Assembly (NCBI GenBank): GCA_002440625.1
Contig: DJUV01000239.1
Location: 11,808-23,293 of the forward strand
Direction: 5' to 3'
DNA: 11,486 bases
DNA from: Rhodobacteraceae bacterium UBA6273
GTDB lineage: Bacteria > Pseudomonadota > Alphaproteobacteria > Rhodobacterales > Rhodobacteraceae
This document shows, one piece after another, positions 6,386-11,486 of this stretch. The position numbers and the translations under genes are program-made. The stretch's first letter is position 1; each line of letters begins with the position of its first letter. A model generated the notes under the pieces. The model did not search any database. It saw only the letters and a program-made list of their open reading frames with translations, and had not been told where the DNA came from.

Positions 6386-9300
6386 CTTGCGGCCCCCATC
6401 GCGACGGAGTTGCGGCGCGTCACCCAGAGGCCGGCACCCTGAAGGGCTGCGAAGCGGTCGCGGAGTGCGGCGAGGGCGGCGGGGTTTTCGCGTTCCATGA
6501 AGGCCACGACTTCATCCCGGCCAAGCGTCGCCTCATGGTAAAGGTCGAAAAGATGCGCAGGTACGGCGCGGGCGAGATGGGCGAAGGCGGCCATGTGGTC
6601 GAGCGTCGCGGTGATTTCCGCAGCCCCCCGGAAGCCGTGGCGCATCATGCCGTCGGCCCAGTTCGGGTTGGCGGCGCGGGCGCGGACGACACGGGCGATT
6701 TCCTCGGGGAGCGTCCGGGCGCGTGGGGTGTCGGGGCGGGTCGCGTCAAGATGGTAGAGCGCCGGGGTATTGCCGCCGAGATGCGCGACGGCGGCGGCGA
6801 AACCGCCCTCATGCGCCGCATAGTCGGAGGCGAGGAGAAGGTCGGTCTCCATCAGGTCCTGGACATGGACGAAGCCGTCCGCGCCCATGACCTGCGCCTC
6901 AAGCGCGGCGCGGGCCGGATGCACGGCCCCTTGCGCATTGATGGCCCATTCGGAGCCGGATAGCCAGGCTTCGCCCGCTTGCGCCTGACCGTCCGGCCCG
7001 TAGTCCTCGATGGCCCCGGCCATGGCGAGGCCATAAAGGCCGGGTTTCGGCCCAAAGACGCGGGGGGTGGCGTGCCGGTAGGGGTTGTCCCCTGCCGCTT
7101 CGTCGCGTTCGGCCAGTACCCCGGCTGCGGCTTCGAAAAGCTGCGCGAGACCGGGGAAGACATCGCGGAAAAGGCCCGAAACCCGCAGCGTCACGTCGAT
7201 GCGCGGGCGGCGGAGAAGGGCGAGGGGGACCACCTCGAAGCCCGCGACCCGTTCGGAGCCTTCGTCCCATTTCGGCGAGAGGCCCGCGAGATGCAGCGCC
7301 ATGGCGAACTCCTCGCCCGCCGTGCGCATGGTGGCGGAACCCCAAAGGTCCACGACCAATGCCCTTGGCCAGTCGCCATGGTCCTGCAAATGGCGGCGCA
7401 GAAGCTCTACGGCGAGCTTCACCCCTTGGGCATGGGCGGCGCGCGAGGGCACGGCGCGGGGATCGGTGGTGAAGAGGTTGCGCCCCGTGGGCAGTACGTC
7501 CGAGCGGCCCCGGAAAGGCGAGCCGGAGGGGCCGGCCTCCACCCGCCTGCCGTTCAGCGCGGCGATCAGTCCCGCCCGTTCCGCCGCCCCGCATTGGCCG
7601 GTGCCGAAGATATGGAGTCCGTCGCCATACTGGCTTTCCTTGATGTCGCAGACGAAGCGGTCGATCCGGGTGATCGCCTCGGCGGGCGAGGCGCCTTCGG
7701 GGATGCCGAGATCATCCTCGACGCCGCGCCCCTTCGCCTCATCGCGGATCGCGGCGATCAACCGGTCGCGGCGGGCGGGATCGAGGCCGTCGGCGGTGGA
7801 ATACTCGTCCAGAAGCCGTTCGAGCCGGGTCAGCGCCTCGGGGATGGCGCTTGCCGCGAGGGGTGGCGGCAGGTGGCCGATGGTCACGGCGCCGATCCGG
7901 CGCTTTGCCTGCGCCGCCTCGCCGGGGTCGTTGACGATGAAGGGATAGATGACGGGCAGGGCGCCGGTCAGCGCCTCGGGCCAGCAGGTCTCGGACAGCG
8001 CCACCGATTTCCCCGGCAGCCATTCGAGCGTGCCATGCGCGCCGATATGGACAAGGGCATGGAGGCCCTGCGCGCGAAGCCAGAGGTAGAAGGCGACATA
8101 GGCGTGGCGCGGGGTGCGGGAAAGGTCGTGGTAGTCGTCCGCGCGGGCCTTCACCTCGCCGCGTTCGGGTTGCAGAGCGACGAGGGCGTTGCCGCGCCGC
8201 AGGGCGTGGAAGCGGAAGTGGGCGTCCGTGACGGAAGGATCAGAAGCCGGGTCGCCCCATGCGACGAAGAGCGCTTCGCGCAGCGGTTCGGGAAGAATAG
8301 CGAGCGCGTTCAGGTACTCCGCAACAGGCCATTCCAGCGCAGCCTCGGTGAGCACCTTCCCAAGGTTGCCGCTCCCGCCTGTAGCGCCGATCTCCGACAG
8401 GATCGCCTCTGCCGAGGCAAGCGCATCGAGGCCGACGGCATGGGCCAGTTGCCAGCCCTTGCCGGGATAGGTCGAGAGGATCAGAGCGGTCTTGCGATCC
8501 GCCACCGGTGTCGCCGCAAGCCGGTGCCAGCCCGTGACGCGGTCGGCCACGGCGGCCACGCGGGTCGGGTCGGCGCGGTGGGCGAAGCGGGCATATTGCA
8601 GGTCGGGGTCGCGAGTGCCGGGGCTCTTGAAGCTTGCCACGCCGGCGAAGATGCGGCCATCGACCTCGGGCAGGACGACATGCATGGCGAGGTCGGCGGG
8701 CGAAAGGCCGCGGTCGGACCCGGCCCAGTCCTTCCGCCGGGCGGTCGAGAGGGCGATCTGGAAGACCGGGCACCCGGCGGCATCGAGCGGTGAGGGCTGG
8801 CCAGCGGTGCCCTTCGCCGAGAACGCGGTGGCATTGACGATGGCGGCGGGCGCAAGCCGGGTGAGTTCCGCCGCGAGCCAACTGGCGGCAGCGGCATCCT
8901 TCAGGCTGGTGGCAAAGGCGCCGATGGCGGCAAAGCCGCGGTCTTCCAGCGCCGCGATGAGGGCATCCACAGGATCGGTGTCGGCGGCGGTCAGATAGGA
9001 GCGGTAGAAGGTCACGACGGCGAGGGGGCGGTCATCCTCCGCGGGGGCGGGCGCGACGCCTTTTCCGGGCAGATACCAGCCGAAGGGCGGCACGGTCTTG
9101 TCCCCCGCGACGGGACCGGCATAAAGCCCAGCCGCCAGCGCCATCTGCTGAAGCGCCGCCTGCGCGGCGACCGCGCCGCCCGCATCGCAAAGCGCCTGCA
9201 GGCGGCGGAGCGTCGATCCCGGCAGCGTCGAGAGCGCGTCGAGCCGTGCGTCCTCGCGCCCGTCGGCGGGCAGCACGGCGAGGGCGATGCCCTTGCGGCG

Positions 9301-9621
9301 GGCAAGGTCCTGCACCTGCGCAAGACCGTAGGGCCAGTAGCTTTCGCCGCCGATGAGCCGGATCAGGATGCCCCTGGCGCCGGAAAGCGTCCGTTCCGCA
9401 TAGGTGTCGACCGACAGGGGATGGCGCAGCGCCACGAGGTTGGCGAGCCGCAGGGCGGGCATTTTGCGCGCCACACCGCCACCCCGATGCCATCCGGCCG
9501 CGAAGGCGCCAAGGTCGCTGTCGGAAAAGGACAGGACCACCAGATCGGCCGCATCCTGGCCAAGATCGGTGGGCGTGTCCGTCTCCTCAAGCCCGTGGCT
9601 GTCGCGGAAGATGACATGCAT
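6382..9621 (-). CDS. cobN: Cobaltochelatase subunit CobN
   Basis: CobN is the large, substrate-binding subunit of the ATP-dependent cobaltochelatase that inserts Co2+ into hydrogenobyrinate a,c-diamide; it works with the AAA+ subunits CobS and CobT and is homologous to BchH/ChlH. The 1079-residue protein shows an MHVIFRDSHGLEE start, GGESYWPYG (91-99), LILSTYPGKGWQLAHAVG (380-397) and HIGAHGTLEWLPGK (525-538), a signature of the CobN/Mg-chelatase H family. It is shorter than the P. denitrificans enzyme (about 1275 from memory), with no sign of a frameshift or internal stop. The ATG at 9621 lies 9 bp after the cobW stop, with GAGG 8 bases upstream. No cobS or cobT is in the window, so the partner subunits are encoded elsewhere. 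CobW directly upstream fits a cobalt-supply role. Confidence 0.97.
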   Translation of the reverse strand: MHVIFRDSHGLEETDTPTDLGQDAADLVVLSFSDSDLGAFAAGWHRGGGVARKMPALRLANLVALRHPLSVDTYAERTLSGARGILIRLIGGESYWPYGLAQVQDLARRKGIALAVLPADGREDARLDALSTLPGSTLRRLQALCDAGGAVAAQAALQQMALAAGLYAGPVAGDKTVPPFGWYLPGKGVAPAPAEDDRPLAVVTFYRSYLTAADTDPVDALIAALEDRGFAAIGAFATSLKDAAAASWLAAELTRLAPAAIVNATAFSAKGTAGQPSPLDAAGCPVFQIALSTARRKDWAGSDRGLSPADLAMHVVLPEVDGRIFAGVASFKSPGTRDPDLQYARFAHRADPTRVAAVADRVTGWHRLAATPVADRKTALILSTYPGKGWQLAHAVGLDALASAEAILSEIGATGGSGNLGKVLTEAALEWPVAEYLNALAILPEPLREALFVAWGDPASDPSVTDAHFRFHALRRGNALVALQPERGEVKARADDYHDLSRTPRHAYVAFYLWLRAQGLHALVHIGAHGTLEWLPGKSVALSETCWPEALTGALPVIYPFIVNDPGEAAQAKRRIGAVTIGHLPPPLAASAIPEALTRLERLLDEYSTADGLDPARRDRLIAAIRDEAKGRGVEDDLGIPEGASPAEAITRIDRFVCDIKESQYGDGLHIFGTGQCGAAERAGLIAALNGRRVEAGPSGSPFRGRSDVLPTGRNLFTTDPRAVPSRAAHAQGVKLAVELLRRHLQDHGDWPRALVVDLWGSATMRTAGEEFAMALHLAGLSPKWDEGSERVAGFEVVPLALLRRPRIDVTLRVSGLFRDVFPGLAQLFEAAAGVLAERDEAAGDNPYRHATPRVFGPKPGLYGLAMAGAIEDYGPDGQAQAGEAWLSGSEWAINAQGAVHPARAALEAQVMGADGFVHVQDLMETDLLLASDYAAHEGGFAAAVAHLGGNTPALYHLDATRPDTPRARTLPEEIARVVRARAANPNWADGMMRHGFRGAAEITATLDHMAAFAHLARAVPAHLFDLYHEATLGRDEVVAFMERENPAALAALRDRFAALQGAGLWVTRRNSVAMGAAR

Positions 9622-9630
9622 CGGTGCGCC

Positions 9631-10680
9631 TCAGACCTCCGCCGTCTCGGGCGCCAGAACCGCGCGAATGCGGGCCGGATCGACATCCTCATGCTCGGCA
9701 ATGACGACGAGGCGCGAGAGGCGAGGACTGTCGCCCCAGGGCCGGTCGTACTGCGCCCGGACGCGTTCCCCCACCGCCTGCACCAGCATCCGCATCGGCT
9801 TGCCCCGGACAGCAACATAGCCCTTCACGCGCAGGATGTTCTGTTCGCGCGAAAGCCGGGCGATGGCGGCCTTCAGCACCTCGGGGTCGGCGACTTCCGG
9901 CAGTTCAATGACCACGGTGTCGAAATCGTCATGCTCATGGTCATCGGCGCCGTCGTGATGCGAGGGACGGGCGGCGAGATCATCCTCGGCGGCGGCGTTG
10001 AGGCCGAGGATCACCTTCGGGTCGATCCGGCCCTCCTCCATGGCGATGATCGGCAGTTTGCGCGGGGCTTCGGCCTCGACCACGGCGCGGGCGGCGGCGA
10101 TCCCGGCTGCCCCGGCAAGGTCGGCTTTCGACAGAAGCACGATATCGGCGCAGGCGATCTGATCCTCGAACACCTCCGTAAGCGGAGTCTCGTGGTCAAG
10201 GCTTTCGTCCGCCTTGCGCTGGGCGTCGACCGCCGCGACATCGGGCGCGAACCGCCCCGCCGCCACTGCCTCGGCATCCGCGAGCGCGATGACGCCATCG
10301 ACGGTGATCTTCGAGCGGATCGCCGGCCAGTCGAAGGCTTTAAGCAAGGGCTTCGGCAGGGCGAGGCCCGAGGTCTCGATCAGGATATGGTCGGGTCGCT
10401 GCGGCAGGGCCATCAGCGCCTCGATCGTCGGGATGAAATCGTCGGCCACGGTGCAGCAGATGCAGCCGTTGGCCAGTTCGACGATATTCTCCACCGGGCA
10501 ATTCTCATCCGCGCAGGATTTGAGGATGTCGCCATCGACGCCGACCGAGCCGAATTCGTTGACGAGAACCGCAAGGCGCCTGCCTTGCGGGTTCTGCATC
10601 AGGTGTCGGATGAGCGTGGTCTTGCCGGACCCGAGAAACCCGGTGATGACGGTGACGGGGATTTTGTTCAGATCGGACAT
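9631..10680 (-). CDS. cobW: CobW, G3E-family GTPase / metallochaperone
   Basis: CobW belongs to the G3E (COG0523) GTPases and is thought to deliver cobalt for the CobNST chelatase. The 349-residue protein has the Walker A loop GFLGSGKT (14-21), the metal-binding CICC motif (73-76), IETSG (101-105, Walker B region) and a G4-like SKAD (184-187) instead of textbook NKxD. A His/Asp-rich loop follows (HHDGADDHEHDD, 241-252), usual in the family and a probable metal site, and then a CobW C-terminal domain (about 255-349) ending in RPWGDSPRLSRLVVIAEH. The ATG at 10680 abuts the stop of the DUF1636 gene (TGAATG) and has GGAGA 5 bases upstream inside that gene, so the two are probably coupled. It is the second gene behind the B12 riboswitch. 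Confidence 0.94.
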   Translation of the reverse strand: MSDLNKIPVTVITGFLGSGKTTLIRHLMQNPQGRRLAVLVNEFGSVGVDGDILKSCADENCPVENIVELANGCICCTVADDFIPTIEALMALPQRPDHILIETSGLALPKPLLKAFDWPAIRSKITVDGVIALADAEAVAAGRFAPDVAAVDAQRKADESLDHETPLTEVFEDQIACADIVLLSKADLAGAAGIAAARAVVEAEAPRKLPIIAMEEGRIDPKVILGLNAAAEDDLAARPSHHDGADDHEHDDFDTVVIELPEVADPEVLKAAIARLSREQNILRVKGYVAVRGKPMRMLVQAVGERVRAQYDRPWGDSPRLSRLVVIAEHEDVDPARIRAVLAPETAEV

Positions 10681-11040
10681 TCAATTCTCCATCGGGGGAA
10701 TGCGGGCAAGCGACTGTTTGCGGAAGATGATTGGGCGCTCGCGCCAGGGGACGATGCCGTCGACGGTCGCGGCATAGGCGGCGGCGCCGGCGAGGATGTC
10801 GGCGACATGTTCGTCAGGGTCCATGCCGCGATAGACATAGGACCAGCGGCCGGGACCGCTCAAGGCGATGTTGCAGCCGTGATCGCAGGCCGACAGGCAC
10901 TCGACCGGCAGGATGCGCACGCCTTCCGGTGCGCCGGCGGCCTGAAGTGCCGCCAGAAGCCGCGCGCCGGGGCGCGGGGCGTCGTCAGGGATGGGCTGGC
11001 CCATCTTGCAGGTGGTGCAGACATGCAGCGTGACTGTCAC
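10681..11040 (-). CDS. DUF1636 Cys-rich metal-binding protein, first gene of the B12-regulated operon
   Basis: The 119-residue protein resembles the DUF1636 family of predicted metal-binding proteins; its reaction is not established. Five cysteines stand out: C8-x2-C11 at the start (VCTTCKMG) and C48-x3-C52-x3-C56 (ECLSACDHGCN). This arrangement recalls thioredoxin-fold [2Fe-2S] ferredoxins, so a cluster or a bound metal ion is plausible. The C-terminal half has VDGIVPWRERPIIFRKQSLARIPP, which I associate with this family near cobW. The start is GTG at 11040, not ATG: GGAG lies 7 bases upstream, the protein opens directly into the first Cys pair, and the nearby ATG at 11053 is out of frame. 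The GGAG and sequence up to the start codon are buried in a hairpin behind the riboswitch. A redox or cobalt-handling partner of CobW is an inference from context. Confidence 0.85.
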   Translation of the reverse strand: MTVTLHVCTTCKMGQPIPDDAPRPGARLLAALQAAGAPEGVRILPVECLSACDHGCNIALSGPGRWSYVYRGMDPDEHVADILAGAAAYAATVDGIVPWRERPIIFRKQSLARIPPMEN

Positions 11041-11071
11041 GCGCCTTCTCCATATCGGGAAGGGAGGGCGC
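11041..11071 (-). promoter_or_regulatory. SD-sequestering hairpin of the riboswitch expression platform
   Basis: On the minus strand, GCGCC (11067-11071) pairs with GGCGC (11041-11045), and CTCC (11063-11066) pairs with GGAG (11048-11051), with only AA (11046-11047) bulged and an 11-base loop. The paired GGAG is the ribosome binding site of the GTG start at 11040, and the stem ends right at the start codon. This is the layout expected of a translational off-switch. The alternative antisequestering partner was not identified. Confidence 0.65.
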
Positions 11072-11140
11072 CTGCGGAGGGCATGGCAATGCCCCGAGCC
11101 GGTCGCGGAACCCCCCGTCCGCCGTCACGTTTCCCGCGCT

Positions 11141-11335
11141 GGCAGGTCTCCCGGCTTGCGGATGTCGGGGAGCCGAAAGCAATCGGGCACCCCGGCGGCC
11201 CCGCCCCCTTCCCGGCATCCTGCCAGTGGGTATGGGGGGCCTCTCCGGTCACGGTCGCGGGGGCGGCTGCGCTTCGGCCCCGGACCACGATGGGTCGTAA
11301 AGCCTGTCGCATTCCCTCTTCGCCTGCCCTAAGAC
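11141..11335 (-). promoter_or_regulatory. Cobalamin (B12) riboswitch aptamer
   Basis: Read on the minus strand, the conserved blocks appear in order: GGCAGG then AAGAGGGAAT (11311-11320), GCAGCCGCCCCCGCGACCGT (11251-11270), CCCACTGG...CCGGGAAGG (11207-11230), and the B12 box AAGCCGGGAGACCTGCC (11141-11157). The 5' GGCAGG pairs with the terminal CCTGCC to close the aptamer. Conserved blocks and their order are those of the cobalamin riboswitch, which binds adenosyl- or other cobalamins and turns expression down. It controls the DUF1636 gene and, by coupling and cotranscription, probably cobW-cobN and the genes beyond. Between aptamer and SD hairpin lie two more candidate stems: CGCGGGAA/TTCCGCG (11131-11138 with 11104-11110, one bulge) and GGGCAT/ATGCCC (11079-11094). 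Ends are approximate. Confidence 0.93.
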
Positions 11336-11348
11336 AGGAACCAGCGCC

Positions 11349-11362
11349 GCCTCACCTGAGGC
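11349..11362. repeat. Short inverted repeat over the putative -10 region
   Basis: GCCTCA (11349-11354) and TGAGGC (11357-11362) form a 14-bp dyad with a two-base centre. It overlaps the presumed -10 hexamer of the leftward promoter and lies 35 bp before the cobO start. It could be an operator for a repressor acting on either divergent gene. Six-base arms occur by chance fairly often in GC-rich DNA, so support is weak. Confidence 0.25.
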
Positions 11363-11382
11363 ATGAGCGCACCCCTTGTCAA
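11354..11382 (-). promoter_or_regulatory. Putative sigma-70 promoter for the riboswitch-led operon
   Basis: On the minus strand GCTTGACA supplies a perfect -35 (TTGACA, 11377-11382; CTTGAC is the alphaproteobacterial form). Seventeen bases downstream is TCAGGT (11354-11359), a poor -10 by the E. coli consensus but tolerable for GC-rich alphaproteobacteria. The expected start would be near 11347, about a dozen bases before the riboswitch aptamer, which is the right place. Not tested; the -10 assignment is the weak part. Confidence 0.5.
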
Positions 11383-11397
11383 GCAACGGAAGGGACC

Positions 11398-11486
11398 ATG
11401 CCCGCACCGAAACCGACCGATCCCGCGGAAGACGCCGCCAGGCATGCGCAGAAGATGGCCAAGAAGAAGGCCGCGCGCGACAAGAT
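11398..11486 (+). CDS. cobO: Corrinoid adenosyltransferase, N-terminal fragment cut by the window edge
   Basis: Only 29 codons and two bases are present. They encode MPAPKPTDPAEDAARHAQK followed by MAKKKAARDK; the RHxxKMxKKKAARDK stretch is the characteristic N-terminal arm of CobO, which precedes the ATP-binding P-loop (not in the window). CobO, of the CobA/BtuR type, transfers the 5'-deoxyadenosyl group of ATP to cob(I)yrinic acid a,c-diamide or related cob(I)alamins. The ATG at 11398 has GGAAGGGA just upstream (11388-11395). The gene is divergent from the DUF1636-cobW operon with 357 bp between starts, mostly the riboswitch. Its own promoter would have to lie within the DNA that encodes the riboswitch; I do not see a riboswitch on its strand. 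The call depends on a short but distinctive motif and on context. Confidence 0.8.
   Translation, partial: MPAPKPTDPAEDAARHAQKMAKKKAARDK

Noticed and set aside
4850..6442. A 530-codon open frame on the + strand opposite cobG/cobH
   Set aside because: It is antisense to two confidently identified genes, with low-complexity G/R/A composition and no domain signature.
6979..8793. A 604-codon open frame on the + strand opposite cobN
   Set aside because: It lies entirely antisense to well-conserved CobN, is rich in Arg/Gly/Ala of the kind produced by the complement of high-GC codons, and shows no recognisable motif. It is a high-GC shadow.
9631..10680. CobW G4 motif SKAD as a sign of a dead GTPase
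   Set aside because: The P-loop, CICC and ETSG are intact, and the G4 motif varies within COG0523 proteins, so one substitution does not show loss of function.
10985..11312. Small minus-strand frames (77 and 91 codons) through the riboswitch region
   Set aside because: They run over the conserved aptamer and the SD hairpin, have no SD of their own and no motif. The DNA is explained by RNA structure.
1..11486. CRISPR arrays, tRNA/rRNA genes, insertion sequences or prophage genes
   Set aside because: No direct repeat array, transposase motif, tRNA-like cloverleaf or rRNA block was seen. Apart from the two ends, the window is filled by cobalamin genes.

Overview
The window is one almost uninterrupted block of the aerobic (late cobalt insertion) cobalamin pathway. 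Very high GC, CobN and CobG as separate proteins, a B12 riboswitch in front of a DUF1636-cobW-cobN run, and the protein sequences all suggest an alphaproteobacterium, most likely Rhodobacteraceae (Rhodobacter/Rhodovulum/Defluviimonas-like). The genus is inferred from sequence feel, not from a search.

Layout: almost everything is read right to left. At the right end, a promoter candidate (-35 TTGACA at 11377-11382) feeds a cobalamin riboswitch (about 11141-11335) whose expression platform ends in a hairpin (11041-11071) that buries the ribosome binding site of a small Cys-rich DUF1636 protein. Then follow cobW, cobN, cobG, cobH, cobI and cobJ with gaps of 0 to 9 bp or ATGA overlaps. Next comes cobK, the only complete gene on the + strand, embedded antisense in the run. 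cobL, cobE and cobM then resume the minus-strand order and are chained by ATGA overlaps. After cobM there is a 53-bp stretch with a GC-rich hairpin and a GGAGGA at the very edge, which could be the ribosome binding site of a further minus-strand gene. At the other edge, the first 29 codons of a divergent cobO are present.

How the genes work together: CobI (C20 methylation), CobG (O2-dependent precorrin-3B formation), CobJ (C17 methylation and ring contraction), CobM (C11), CobK (reduction of precorrin-6A), CobL (C5/C15 methylation and decarboxylation) and CobH (C11-to-C12 methyl shift) cover precorrin-2 to hydrogenobyrinate, except the C1 methylation/deacylation step of CobF, which is not in the window. 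CobE is an accessory protein related to the CbiG C-terminus. CobN is the large cobaltochelatase subunit; CobW (G3E GTPase) and the DUF1636 protein are probable metal or redox helpers. CobO would adenosylate the corrinoid. CobA, CobB, CobS and CobT are not visible here and must lie elsewhere.

No wholly new system is evident. The parts most worth a second look are the antisense cobK whose start codon interlocks with that of cobL, the perfect 24-bp palindrome that forms the last codons of cobK, the SD-sequestering riboswitch platform, and the DUF1636-CobW pair.
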